DNA of 64,000 nt, taken from positions 4,712,001 to 4,776,000 of the forward strand of contig OZ245874.1 of assembly GCA_965229335.1 (NCBI GenBank), written 5' to 3'. The notes under the pieces were generated by a model. The model saw only the letters and a program-made list of their open reading frames with translations. It was not told the DNA's origin and did not search any database. Source of the stretch: JAFKFH01 sp017307375. GTDB taxonomy: Bacteria; Pseudomonadota; Alphaproteobacteria; Ferrovibrionales; Ferrovibrionaceae. Positions 1-8,073 of the stretch are shown here, one piece after another; position 1 is the first letter of the stretch; each line of letters opens with the position of its first letter. The position numbers and the translations under genes are program-made.

Positions 1-124
1 CCATGTAGCCGGCGGTCGCCCAGTAGATGAAGCCTACCAGCACCAGGGCCGAGCCGGCGAACAGCAGGCTGAACCCGGCCGCCAGCCGGACCGAGGTCGA
101 GCGCAGCGCGCGCCCGATGCCCAT
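1..124 (-). CDS. Sensor histidine kinase, N-terminal fragment (cut by window edge)
   Basis: Only the first 41 codons lie in the window. They start MGIGRALRSTSVRLAAGFSL and run into a hydrophobic stretch (about residues 16-36) typical of the first membrane helix of a sensor kinase. The start lies 10 bases after the stop of an OmpR-type response regulator on the same strand, the standard regulator-kinase operon order. The kinase assignment is therefore mainly from context; no catalytic motif is visible because the rest of the gene lies beyond the window. Confidence 0.6.
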   Translation of the reverse strand, partial: MGIGRALRSTSVRLAAGFSLLFAGSALVLVGFIYWATAGYM

Positions 125-134
125 CCCCCGCCCC

Positions 135-815
135 CTAGTCGGCCGCGCGCAGCACGTAGCCCGCGTTGCGCACGGTGTGAAGCAGCGGCCGGTCGAACCC
201 CTTGTCGATCTTCTGACGCAGCCGGCTGACATGGACGTCGATGACGTTGGTCTGCGGGTCGAAATGGTAGTCCCAGACCCCTTCGAGCAGCATGGTCCGC
301 GTCACCACCTGCCCGGCATGGCGCATCAGGAATTCCAGAAGCTTGAATTCGCGGGGCTGCAGGTCGATCTCGCGCCCGGCCCGCCGGACCGTGCGCGACA
401 GCAGGTCCATCTCGAGGTCGGCGACGGTCAGCGTGGTCTCGACCGCGGCGCTGCGCGCCCGACGGTGCAGCGCCTCGATGCGGGCGAGCAGTTCGGCAAA
501 GGCGAATGGCTTGGTCAGGTAATCGTCGCTGCCGGCCTTCAGGCCCTTCACCCGGTCGTCGATCTCGCCCAGTGCCGACAGGATCAGGACAGGCGTCTCA
601 TTGCCGGTGCGGCGCAGCGCCTCAATGATGCCGAGCCCGTCGACGCCGCCAGGTAGCATCCGGTCGACGACGATGACATCGAAGGCTTCGCCGGCGGCCA
701 GGAACAGGCCGTCGCGCCCGTTATCGGCATGCTCGACCACATGCCCGCTCTCGCGCAGGCCCTTGGCGACATGGCGGGCGACCTCGGCATCGTCCTCGAT
801 CACCAGTAACCGCAT
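135..815 (-). CDS. OmpR/PhoB-family two-component response regulator
   Basis: This is a DNA-binding response regulator of 226 residues. The N-terminal receiver domain (about 1-118) has the acidic pair D8/D9, phospho-acceptor D51 in VVVDRMLPGG, and the conserved lysine in YLTKPF. The C-terminal winged helix (about 125-225) has QPREFKLLEFLMRHAG and ends HTVRNAGYVLR, as in the OmpR family. I chose the ATG at 815 because GGAGGGG stands five bases before it; a GTG two codons upstream at 821 is the alternative. It is followed by a membrane kinase start ten bases later, so the two form a two-component operon. The stimulus cannot be read from the sequence; the family includes QseB/TctD-like members. 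Confidence 0.92.
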   Translation of the reverse strand: MRLLVIEDDAEVARHVAKGLRESGHVVEHADNGRDGLFLAAGEAFDVIVVDRMLPGGVDGLGIIEALRRTGNETPVLILSALGEIDDRVKGLKAGSDDYLTKPFAFAELLARIEALHRRARSAAVETTLTVADLEMDLLSRTVRRAGREIDLQPREFKLLEFLMRHAGQVVTRTMLLEGVWDYHFDPQTNVIDVHVSRLRQKIDKGFDRPLLHTVRNAGYVLRAAD

Positions 816-907
816 TGCCACCCCTCCGCCGCGTTCGTGGCGCTTGCCGCGCCGTCTGCTATTGCTTAGACGGAAAGGTCAGTTGGATGCAACCGGAGCG
901 GCGCAGC

Positions 908-1186
908 ATGGCGGATGACAACCGGCCTTACATGATCATGGCCCGGGCGATCAAGAAGGCCGATACCCGCTACTTCTTCGAGGACTACACCAAGCAGGCC
1001 AACGCCGCGATCCGCGCGCTCAACCGCGCCGGCTATGCGATCGTCCCGGTCCGCCCCAACCCGGACATGGTCAAGGCCGCCGTCGACGCGCTGCAATACG
1101 GGGTGAACCGGACCCAATCGGTGGTCGAGCCGCTCTACCGCGCGATGATCGAGGCGGCGCCCGACCCCTACGGCAACGGTCAGTAG
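908..1186 (+). CDS. Small conserved-looking protein of unknown function
   Basis: The 92-residue product starts MADDNRPYMIMARAIKKAD and is rich in charged and aromatic residues, with no signal peptide or membrane helix. I do not recognise a named family. The open frame continues upstream to 815, but the stretch there has no good start and unlike composition, and GGAGCGGCGC lies just before the ATG at 908. It stands alone on the plus strand between two minus-strand signalling genes and its last seven bases overlap, convergently, the end of the receiver-domain gene at 1180. It looks like a soluble alpha-helical protein. No function is inferred. Confidence 0.7.
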   Translation: MADDNRPYMIMARAIKKADTRYFFEDYTKQANAAIRALNRAGYAIVPVRPNPDMVKAAVDALQYGVNRTQSVVEPLYRAMIEAAPDPYGNGQ

Positions 1187-2160
1187 CCGGTTCGCGGCGG
1201 CGGACGGGTCGACTGATAGCGGCTGACCTGCTGGCCGATCTCGCCGGCGATGTCGCTGTTGGTATGGCGTGGATTGAAGCCGATGGTCAGGGCATCGCCC
1301 AGCGACTTGACCAGCTTCAGGTTCTTCGGATCGTGCCCGCCGGGATTGGGGCTGCGCGCGATGCGGCGCATCTCGCCGCAGATGCGGATGAAGGCATCGC
1401 ACAGTTCCAGCATGTGCCCATAGCCGCCGGCGGTCGCGCGTTCACGCAGGTCCCCGGCGATCTGGATGGCGTCGCCCATCGCCTGGATCGCGTCGAGGTC
1501 GGCGCGGCCGGCGACGCAGACCGGCAGGAAGATGTTCACCGCGTTGGAGATGGCGAGCGACCCGCGCTGCAGGCGCTGTTCGTTGATCTGGGCCATCGTG
1601 GCGCTGCGCTGCGCCTCGATCATCGGACCGTCGGAGGCCCGGCCCTCGGCGCGGGCGCGCAGGGTCGAGGGCACGGGCAGGCGGATCGATTCCTCCTGCT
1701 GGGTGCGGTTGCCCTCGCGGCGGCGGTCCGGACCGATATAGTTGGCGGTGACCACGAACTGCCGCTTGTCCTGCGCCAGGGTGAAGATCCGCTCGGTCAG
1801 CTTGCGCGCCGGGGCGGGCTTGATGAAGGCATCGTCGGCGCCGCAGTCGTAGATATGGTCGATCACCGGCTGCTGGGCATCCCAGCTGGTCGCGATGATC
1901 GTCATGAACGGATCGTCGCTCAGCCGGCCATTGCGGATGTCGCGCATCATCTCGAAGGCTTCGCCGCCATCGGTCATGACGTCGAGGATCAGCAGATCGG
2001 GGGCGGATTGACGCAGGATCCGCTCGATCTCGTCGCAATTGGCAGCGTGATGGCGGGTGTTGAAGCCCTCGTCGGCGAACAGGCTGTCGATCGCACGGGC
2101 GAATTGCGGATTGCTCTCGCTCCAGAGAATGCGCACAGAGGGTCGGATTTCGCGTCGCAT
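1180..2160 (-). CDS. Receiver-domain protein with YIGPDRR motif, paralogue A
   Basis: The 326-residue protein has an N-terminal receiver-like domain (about 8-130): the phospho-acceptor aspartate lies in LLILDVMTDGG and the lysine in AFIKPAP. The usual acidic pair after strand 1 is replaced by SES, so Mg binding may be weakened. A linker with NYIGPDRRREG (about 140-150) leads to a helical C-terminal domain of about 160 residues with no recognisable DNA-binding motif. The gene starts 20 bases after the stop of a clear paralogue of the same layout, so the pair is probably cotranscribed and arose by tandem duplication. Such proteins occur in alphaproteobacteria as single-domain-plus-helix regulators; the partner is unknown. 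Confidence 0.8.
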   Translation of the reverse strand: MRREIRPSVRILWSESNPQFARAIDSLFADEGFNTRHHAANCDEIERILRQSAPDLLILDVMTDGGEAFEMMRDIRNGRLSDDPFMTIIATSWDAQQPVIDHIYDCGADDAFIKPAPARKLTERIFTLAQDKRQFVVTANYIGPDRRREGNRTQQEESIRLPVPSTLRARAEGRASDGPMIEAQRSATMAQINEQRLQRGSLAISNAVNIFLPVCVAGRADLDAIQAMGDAIQIAGDLRERATAGGYGHMLELCDAFIRICGEMRRIARSPNPGGHDPKNLKLVKSLGDALTIGFNPRHTNSDIAGEIGQQVSRYQSTRPPPRTGY

Positions 2161-2180
2161 GTCTTAGGCCTCGATCCGTT

Positions 2181-3185
2181 TCAGCCCGAACTCGCCTTCG
2201 GCGACTGGCCCGCCGGACCATCCACCCTGGCCTGGTAGCGCCGGATCGCCAGGGCGACCTGTTCGGCCATGTCGCCGGCGGCCCGGTCGGGGTTGAAGCC
2301 CGCCAGCAGTGCGTCGGCGAGTTGCTTCAGCAGCTTCAGGTTCTTGGCGAGACGTTCGGGTTCGTCGGCCTGACCCTTGTGGATCTCGGCCAGTTCGCGG
2401 CCGACCCGCGAGACCGCATCGCACAGGGGCAGCAGCTGCGATTGCTCGGACAGGCGCGCCCGGTTGGCGATATCCGACGCCGTGGCCAGCAGCCGCTCGA
2501 TGAACGGACCGATGCGCGGATGCGCCAGGTCGCGGGCCATGACCGGCACCAGCTGCTCGGCCAGGAACGAGACCTGGAAGGCCGCGGCCTTCAGCCGCTG
2601 GGTATTGAGCGCCGCAAGCGCCTCCTTCTTGGCAAAGCCCCAGGAGGCGGGATCGATCGTCTTGCCCTCGACCTTGGCCTTCAGCGAGTTCGGCACGTCG
2701 ATCCGCGGCACGCTGTCGTCGTCGGGCCGCTCGCCGGGCCGGCGGCGATCGGGACCGATATAGTCGGAGGTGACGATGAACGGCTTGCGGTTGCGCGCCA
2801 GGACCGAGATGCGCTCGATGACGGTGCCGGCCGCGACCGGCTTGACCAACAGGTCGTCGATGCCCGAATCGACCGCCTTGCGTACCCGCTCGGGCTTGGC
2901 CTCCCAGGTGGTGCCGATGATCGGTACGAACGGATTGCGGCCGAGCTTGTCCGAGCGGATGTCGTGCAGCATGTCGAGCACGTCGCGCTCGCCCGGCAGG
3001 TTGATGTCGACGAGCAGGACGTCGGGCATCGGGTCGTTGAGCGCCATGGCAAAGGAATTGCTTTCGCCCACTTCGATGACGAAGCGGAACCCCTCCGACG
3101 CCAGCGCGCTCCGCAGGGCCCTGCGCATCTGCGCATAAGGCTCCGCCAGGACCACGATGACGTTCTGACGCTGCTCCTTGCTCAT
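2181..3185 (-). CDS. Receiver-domain protein with YIGPDRR motif, paralogue B
   Basis: The 334-residue protein matches its downstream neighbour along its length. The receiver part (about 8-130) has the phospho-acceptor aspartate in VLLVDINLPGE and the lysine in LLVKPV, but the acidic pocket is reduced to a single glutamate in LAEPY. DYIGPDRRRPGE follows at about 143, then a helical C-terminal domain with NLKLLKQLADALLAGFNPDR, matched in the paralogue by NLKLVKSLGDALTIGFNPRH. There is no helix-turn-helix or enzymatic output domain. It is the first gene of a likely two-gene operon. The shared C-terminal domain may be a protein-interaction module. The function is not known. Confidence 0.82.
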   Translation of the reverse strand: MSKEQRQNVIVVLAEPYAQMRRALRSALASEGFRFVIEVGESNSFAMALNDPMPDVLLVDINLPGERDVLDMLHDIRSDKLGRNPFVPIIGTTWEAKPERVRKAVDSGIDDLLVKPVAAGTVIERISVLARNRKPFIVTSDYIGPDRRRPGERPDDDSVPRIDVPNSLKAKVEGKTIDPASWGFAKKEALAALNTQRLKAAAFQVSFLAEQLVPVMARDLAHPRIGPFIERLLATASDIANRARLSEQSQLLPLCDAVSRVGRELAEIHKGQADEPERLAKNLKLLKQLADALLAGFNPDRAAGDMAEQVALAIRRYQARVDGPAGQSPKASSG

Positions 3186-3319
3186 TTCATCCGCACGCGA
3201 CTACCCAAAAAAAAGTCAGTACCTAGGATAGCGCTGGCAAAACTGTAAAAGTCGTTAAACCAAGCCGCCATCACGGCAAAAATCGTCGTCCGATGACCCG
3301 CGAAGCTAACGAAACAAAC

Positions 3320-3349
3320 AAAAAAGCGGCCACGAGGGCCGCCCTTTTT
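3320..3349 (-). terminator. Bidirectional intrinsic terminator
   Basis: The stem gcggcc (3326-3331) pairs with ggccgc (3337-3342) around a five-base loop. It is flanked by an A-rich run on the left and TTTTTGTT on the right, so it can act in both directions. On the minus strand it would end the transcript of the 67-codon gene or of the candidate small RNA. The open frame 3182-3409 that crosses it is not a credible gene. Confidence 0.75.
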
Positions 3350-3425
3350 GTTCAATTTGTCGATTCGGCACCGGCTATTCGCCAGCCGGGTCGACGGCGG
3401 CCCAGCCAATTACCGGCTTCCGCCG
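3320..3425 (-). ncRNA. Candidate small RNA ending in a strong hairpin
   Basis: No convincing gene fills 3186-3578. Read on the minus strand, this part contains a stem with CCGGCT/AGCCGG arms (3371-3389) nested in GTCGA/TCGAC (3359-3395). It is followed by an intrinsic terminator, gcggcc/ggccgc (3326-3342), leading into a T-rich run. The 5' end is a guess, from a weak -35/-10-like TTGTCC/ACACTA near 3433-3455. It could instead be only the long 3' untranslated region of the 67-codon gene upstream. I do not recognise it as 6S, tmRNA, SRP or RNase P RNA. Confidence 0.3.
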
Positions 3426-3578
3426 CGGTAGTGTAAGGGACTCGGACACGGACAAGCTAGACGGCAGCCATATCGCCATCCGCGCTGCCGTTCCCTGCTT
3501 TCAAGCTTTCGAAGGCCGGGAAAGTACCCTGAAGCCTCAACGCTGCGCTACGCCCGGGCCAGCCGCGGGTCTACGGCC

Positions 3579-3782
3579 TCAGGCCGAGATATCGACGTTT
3601 CGCCCGAGATTCGGCGGCAGGTTTCCATTGGTGTTCGACCCGCCGGACTGCTGCACGTTGGTGCGCTGGTCTTCCTGTTCGCGCTGACGCGAGGTCGCGT
3701 TCTGCACATCGATTCGCGCCGTGTTGTACTGGGCGGCGATCGATTGATTGGCGAGGCTGGAGAATGACCCGACGGCTTCCAT
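3579..3782 (-). CDS. Small glutamine-rich protein of unknown function
   Basis: The 67-residue product starts MEAVGSFSSLANQSIAAQYN. The middle is strongly hydrophilic (RQREQEDQRTNVQQ) and the tail is rich in N, G and P; it has no membrane helix or signal peptide. The size and pattern (short N-terminal amphipathic helix, Q/N-rich tail) recall small motility- or Reb-associated proteins, but similarity is too weak to name it. Codon use fits the neighbourhood. It stands alone, divergent from the PadR gene, and reads toward the terminator at 3320-3349. A real small gene is likely; the function is unknown. Confidence 0.6.
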   Translation of the reverse strand: MEAVGSFSSLANQSIAAQYNTARIDVQNATSRQREQEDQRTNVQQSGGSNTNGNLPPNLGRNVDISA

Positions 3783-3946
3783 GTGATCTATCGCTTCTGG
3801 CTTATCGTCTCGTCACGCTGACGTCTCGTCACGCTGGTGCACGACAGTCTATGCACTGATCGGACGGGTCCACTCTAGGCCGATCAAGGAAAATTGTAAA
3901 GGAAGGGTTGACGGCGGCTGGCTCCGCCCGATCTCATCTTTTAGAA

Positions 3947-3963
3947 TATATCGTATCGATATA
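3947..3963. promoter_or_regulatory. Palindromic operator candidate upstream of the PadR gene
   Basis: The site is tatatcg-tat-cgatata, a perfect 7-3-7 inverted repeat, 44 bases before the GTG start of the PadR-family gene and in an AT-rich patch likely to hold its promoter. PadR-family proteins are dimers that commonly bind such AT-rich palindromes and repress their own gene. Autoregulation is inferred. Confidence 0.6.
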
Positions 3964-4006
3964 ATCGGTGCGATGAGCACGGGTCACCTTGGGGGATCGA
4001 TAAAAC

Positions 4007-4549
4007 GTGGACAGCCGAACGCTTTGCCTCGGTCTGCTGGCGCAGGGCGCGGCGTCGGGCTACGAACTGAAGAAGCTGCTGGAGGGGCCGCTTCGCCATT
4101 TCGTCGACGCCAGCTTCGGGTCGATCTATCCGGCATTGGCCCGGCTGGCGGCCGAGGGGCTGGTGGCCTGCACCGAGCAGGCGCAGGATCGGCGGCCGGA
4201 CAAGAAGGTCTATCAACTGACCCCGCAGGGGCGGCTGGCGTTGCTCGACGCGCTGATCAATCTTCCCGGCCGCGACCGCTTCCGCTCGGATTTCGCGGCG
4301 CTGATGCTGTTCGCCGACCTGCTGCCGGTTCGGCACCTGTCCGAACTGATCGACGAAAAGCTGGCCGAACAGGAAGCCGCGCTGGCCGAATTGGCGGCTC
4401 TGCGCGAGGGGGGAGCCAGCCTGCCGCAGCAATTTGTCGCGGGCCTGGCCGCCGCGATGATCGGCGCTGCCCGCGACTATCTCGACGAGAACCGCCACAT
4501 GATCGAGAGCCACGCGCTGCAGAACGTCGTCACGCCGTCGGCTACATGA
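4007..4549 (+). CDS. PadR-family transcriptional regulator
   Basis: The 180-residue protein has an N-terminal PadR winged helix (about 1-80). It begins LCLGLLAQGAASGYELKKLL, includes the family pattern GSIYPALARLAAEGLV, and has the wing region KKVYQLTPQGRLAL. The C-terminal half (about 90-175) is a helical dimerisation domain, as in the longer (Vir-like) PadR class. Translation starts at a GTG at 4007. A perfect palindrome lies 44 bases upstream. It converges on pssA with seven bases between stops, so no target operon is evident; its own gene or the divergent small gene at 3579 are candidates. The ligand is unknown. Confidence 0.9.
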   Translation: MDSRTLCLGLLAQGAASGYELKKLLEGPLRHFVDASFGSIYPALARLAAEGLVACTEQAQDRRPDKKVYQLTPQGRLALLDALINLPGRDRFRSDFAALMLFADLLPVRHLSELIDEKLAEQEAALAELAALREGGASLPQQFVAGLAAAMIGAARDYLDENRHMIESHALQNVVTPSAT

Positions 4550-4556
4550 CCCGGAA

Positions 4557-5411
4557 TCAGCGCAGGCGGCCCTGCGCTGCGCTGCCATCGACCTCGTCGT
4601 CACCTTCCTCGCTGCTCGGCACCGCACCTTCATTGGCTGCCTTGCGCGGCCAGGGCTCCATGATCTGCTGCCGACGGTACGACCGTACGCCCAGGGGCAT
4701 CAGGCAGAGATAGCCGACCAGCAGCACCGACAGCGTGATCCAGGGTTCGGTCGCCAGCAGCGTGCCGAGGACGCCGACCAGGAACAGCAGCGGCAGCACG
4801 TAGTCGCGCCGAACCTTGATCTTCTTGCCCGAAAAGGTCGGGATGCGGCTGACCATCAGGAAGCCGACCACGATGCACCAGACGAAAATCAGATAAGGCG
4901 ACCGGAACAGCCCGTCGCCGACCGCAAACGACAGCATCATCGGCAGCAGCGCCAATGCCGCCCCCATCGGGGCCGGCACGCCGGTGAAGAAGTTCGACAT
5001 CCAGACCGGCTTGTCGGGTTCGTCCAGCGCGGTATTGAACCGTGCGAGCCGCAGGGCGCAGGCGACCGCGAAGGCAAGCACGGCCAGCCAGCCGAAATTG
5101 CCGAGGCTCTCCAGCGTCCAGAGATACATCAGCAGCACCGGCGCGACGCCGAAGCACAGGAAGTCCGACAGCGAATCGAGCTCGGCTCCGAATTTCGACG
5201 TGCCCTTCAGCAGCCGGGCCAGGCGGCCGTCGAGCGCGTCGAAGATCGCCGCGACCAGAATCGCCGCGACCGCCAGTTGCCAGCGATCCGCCAGCGAGAA
5301 GCGGATCGAGGTCAGCCCCGAGCACAAGGCCAGCGTCGTCAGGATATTCGGCGCCAGGCTGTTGAGCGGCAGGTTGCGCAGTCGCGGGGCGCGGGGTCGC
5401 AGCATCGCCAT
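4557..5411 (-). CDS. pssA: CDP-diacylglycerol--serine O-phosphatidyltransferase
   Basis: This integral membrane enzyme makes phosphatidylserine from CDP-diacylglycerol and serine, the first committed step to phosphatidylethanolamine. The CDP-alcohol phosphotransferase signature DG-x2-AR-x8-G-x3-D-x3-D is intact in DALDGRLARLLKG and GAELDSLSD (about residues 58-83). Several further hydrophobic helices follow, to about residue 245, and the length of 284 is near the family norm. AGG six bases before the ATG at 5411 supports the start. It follows psd by 13 bases on the same strand, the usual psd-pssA operon, in which the next gene's enzyme decarboxylates the product. Confidence 0.96.
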   Translation of the reverse strand: MAMLRPRAPRLRNLPLNSLAPNILTTLALCSGLTSIRFSLADRWQLAVAAILVAAIFDALDGRLARLLKGTSKFGAELDSLSDFLCFGVAPVLLMYLWTLESLGNFGWLAVLAFAVACALRLARFNTALDEPDKPVWMSNFFTGVPAPMGAALALLPMMLSFAVGDGLFRSPYLIFVWCIVVGFLMVSRIPTFSGKKIKVRRDYVLPLLFLVGVLGTLLATEPWITLSVLLVGYLCLMPLGVRSYRRQQIMEPWPRKAANEGAVPSSEEGDDEVDGSAAQGRLR

Positions 5412-5424
5412 CGGATACCTCCGG

Positions 5425-6120
5425 TCAGTTGCGCTCGGCCAGCCGCGCCGCGATCGGCGCAGGGCCGTAATCGGCCAGGACGGTTTCGCCCGCGATGGTC
5501 GTCTGTCCGGGGGAGACCAGCGGAATCATGCCGGGCTCGAGATAGACGTCGACCCGGCTGCCGAAGCGGATCAGGCCGAAGCGGTCGCCGGCCCGCACGC
5601 CCTGACCTTCGGTCAGTTCGCAGAGGATGCGGCGGGCGACGAGTCCGGCGATCTGGACGACCGCGAACTCCTTGCCCTCCTCGGTGCGCAGGCGGATCGA
5701 CTGGCGCTCGTTGTCGGTCGAGGCCTTGTCGAGCGCCGCATTGACGAACTTGCCCGGCCGATAGGCCAGCGCCACGACGCGGCCCGATACCGGGTTGCGG
5801 TTCACATGGACGTTGAACACGTTCATGAAGATGCAGATCCGCGGTCGCGGATCGGTGCCCATGCCGAGTTCCGCCGGCGGCACGGCGGGGCCGACCAGTT
5901 GCACGACGCCGTCGGCCGGTGCAATCACCAAGCCCTCGCCCTGCGGCACCATCCGTTCGGGATCGCGGAAGAAATAGGCGCACCACAGCGTCAGGATGAC
6001 GCCGATCCAGCCCAGCGGCACCCAGATCGCAAACAGGATCAGCGTGGCCACGGCAAAGATCGCGATGAACTTGTAGCCCTCGCGATTGATGGGAACCAGA
6101 ACCGACTTCAGCGTATCCAT
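5425..6120 (-). CDS. psd: Phosphatidylserine decarboxylase, short (alphaproteobacterial/archaeal) type
   Basis: The enzyme converts phosphatidylserine to phosphatidylethanolamine at the inner membrane. The 231-residue proenzyme has membrane segments near residues 18-50, the conserved YFFRDPER motif, PADG (about 69), NVFNVHVNR (about 101-109) and the self-cleavage site FGS in IRFGSRVD. There the serine becomes the pyruvoyl group of the alpha chain. This compact form without the long N-terminal extension is typical of alphaproteobacteria. It is the first gene of a two-gene operon with pssA. Confidence 0.96.
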   Translation of the reverse strand: MDTLKSVLVPINREGYKFIAIFAVATLILFAIWVPLGWIGVILTLWCAYFFRDPERMVPQGEGLVIAPADGVVQLVGPAVPPAELGMGTDPRPRICIFMNVFNVHVNRNPVSGRVVALAYRPGKFVNAALDKASTDNERQSIRLRTEEGKEFAVVQIAGLVARRILCELTEGQGVRAGDRFGLIRFGSRVDVYLEPGMIPLVSPGQTTIAGETVLADYGPAPIAARLAERN

Positions 6121-6234
6121 CGCCGGAAATTACCTCCTTCAGGCGTAAGTCCGTATTGTATCCCGACCGCCGCCCATGGGTAAACCGTCCGGCCTAAACC
6201 GCGACAGGGCCTGCGGAGTTTCATCAGACCGCGA

Positions 6235-8073
6235 TCAGACGGCCGGCGACCCGTCGCTTTCGACCTCGCGCAGGCGTTCGCGCATCTCGGCCGCTTCGCG
6301 CTGGCGCGACCACATCCGGGCATAGAGCCCGCCCAGCGCCACCAGCTCGGCATGTCGGCCGCGCTCGGCCACCCGGCCTGAATCCAGCACCAGGATTTCG
6401 TCGGCGTCGACGATCGTCGACAGCCGATGGGCGATGACCAGGGTGGTACGGTCGCGCGATACCGCCTTCAGCGCGTTCTGGATCTCGCGCTCGGTGTCGC
6501 TGTCGAGCGCCGAGGTGGCTTCGTCGAACAACAGGATCGCCGGCCGCTTCAGGATGGCGCGGGCAATCGCCACCCGCTGCTTCTCGCCGCCCGACAGTTT
6601 CAGGCCGCGCTCGCCGACCATGCTGGAGAACCCGTCGGGCAGCCGCTCGATGAACGGCAGGATCTGGGCCAGCCGGGCAGCCTCCACCACCTCTTCGTCC
6701 GAGGCGCCGATCCGGCCGTAGCCGATGTTGTAGCGGATGGTGTCGTTGAACAGGACGGTATCCTGCGGCACGATACCGATCGCCGCCCTGACCGATCCCT
6801 GGCGGACATCGCGGATATCCTGGCCGTCGATCGTCACCCGGCCTTCACTGACGTCATAGAAGCGGAACAGGATGCGCGAGATCGTCGACTTGCCGGCCCC
6901 GGAAGGCCCGACGATGGCGACCGTCTTGCCGGCCGGCACGGTGAAGGAAACGTCCCGCAGGATCGGCCGGCGCGGATCATAGCCGAAAGTGACGTGCTCG
7001 AAGCGCACCTCGCCGGGCCCGGCAACCAGATCGGGGGCCTCGGCCTTGTCGGCGACCTCGGCCGGCACGTCGAGCAGGGCCAGCATCTTCTCCATGTCGA
7101 TCAGGCCCTGCTTGATCTCGCGATAGGCGAAACCGAGGAAGTTGAGCGGCAGGTAGAGCTGGATCAGGAAGGTGTTGACCAGCACGAAATCGCCGACGGT
7201 CATCGTGCCTTGCCGCACCCCGTCGGCAGCCAGCAGCATGACGGCAACCAGGCCGACGGCGATGATCGCGCCCTGACCGATATTGAGGAACGACAGGCTG
7301 GTCGTGCTCTTGACCGCGGCGCGCTCGTACTGCTGCAGCGACTTGTCGAAGCGGCTGACCTCGTGGGCTTCGTTGCCGAAGTATTTGACCGTCTCGTAGT
7401 TGATCAGGCTGTCGATCGCCTTGGTGTTCGCCTCGGCGTCACGCTCGTTCATATCACGGCGGTACTTGGTCCGCCATTCGGTCACCACCAGCGTATAGGC
7501 GATATAACCGACGATGGTCGCGGTGATGATCAGGGCGAAGCGGCCGTCCTGCTTCCAGAACAGGACAACGCAGACCAGCGCGATCTCCAGGATCGTCGGC
7601 AGGATGTTGAAGGTCAGGAACTGCAGGACGAACTGGATACCCTTGGTGCCCCGCTCGATGACGCGGCTCATCCCGCCGGTCTGGCGATCGAGATGGAAGC
7701 GCAGCGACAGGCCGTGCAGATGCTCGAAGATCTCCAGCGCGATGCGCCGCACCGCATGCTGGGCGACCTTGGCAAAGACCGCGTCGCGCAATTCGCCGAA
7801 GACCTGGGACAGCACGCGCGCGCCGCCATAGGCAAGGATCACGCCGATCGGCAACGACAGGGCCAGCGCGACCTTGTCGCCCAGTGCGTCGACCGCCGCC
7901 TTGTAGAGAAAAGGGATGTAGACGTTGACGACCTTGGCGAGCGCCAGAAAGATCAGCGCGTAGACCACCCGCCGGCGCAGATCGGCGCGCCGCGGATCCC
8001 AGAGGAACGGGAACAGCCCGACAAGCGTCCCGAGCGCGCTGCGCCCGGTCCGTGCCGAATTTTCCACGCTCAT
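6235..8073 (-). CDS. atm1: Atm1-type ABC exporter (permease-ATPase half transporter)
   Basis: The 612-residue half transporter has six N-terminal membrane helices and a C-terminal ATPase. The membrane part carries Atm1/ABCB7 family hallmarks: SRVIERGTKGIQFVL, LTFNILPTILEIALV, VTEWRTKYRRDMNERD and DSLINYETVKYFGNE. The ATPase has Walker A GPSGAGKST, signature LSGGEKQRVAIARAIL and Walker B ILLFDEATSALD. Family members export glutathione-linked sulfur species or metal-glutathione complexes for Fe-S and heavy-metal homeostasis. The frame is open far upstream, but the ATG at 8073 overlaps the stop of the LysM gene as ATGA and starts the normal N-terminus. The two are translationally coupled. Confidence 0.9.
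   Translation of the reverse strand: MSVENSARTGRSALGTLVGLFPFLWDPRRADLRRRVVYALIFLALAKVVNVYIPFLYKAAVDALGDKVALALSLPIGVILAYGGARVLSQVFGELRDAVFAKVAQHAVRRIALEIFEHLHGLSLRFHLDRQTGGMSRVIERGTKGIQFVLQFLTFNILPTILEIALVCVVLFWKQDGRFALIITATIVGYIAYTLVVTEWRTKYRRDMNERDAEANTKAIDSLINYETVKYFGNEAHEVSRFDKSLQQYERAAVKSTTSLSFLNIGQGAIIAVGLVAVMLLAADGVRQGTMTVGDFVLVNTFLIQLYLPLNFLGFAYREIKQGLIDMEKMLALLDVPAEVADKAEAPDLVAGPGEVRFEHVTFGYDPRRPILRDVSFTVPAGKTVAIVGPSGAGKSTISRILFRFYDVSEGRVTIDGQDIRDVRQGSVRAAIGIVPQDTVLFNDTIRYNIGYGRIGASDEEVVEAARLAQILPFIERLPDGFSSMVGERGLKLSGGEKQRVAIARAILKRPAILLFDEATSALDSDTEREIQNALKAVSRDRTTLVIAHRLSTIVDADEILVLDSGRVAERGRHAELVALGGLYARMWSRQREAAEMRERLREVESDGSPAV

Noticed and set aside
3182..3409. 75-codon minus-strand frame before the receiver-domain paralogues
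   Set aside because: It runs through the terminator at 3320-3349 and has no ribosome site or conserved-looking sequence.
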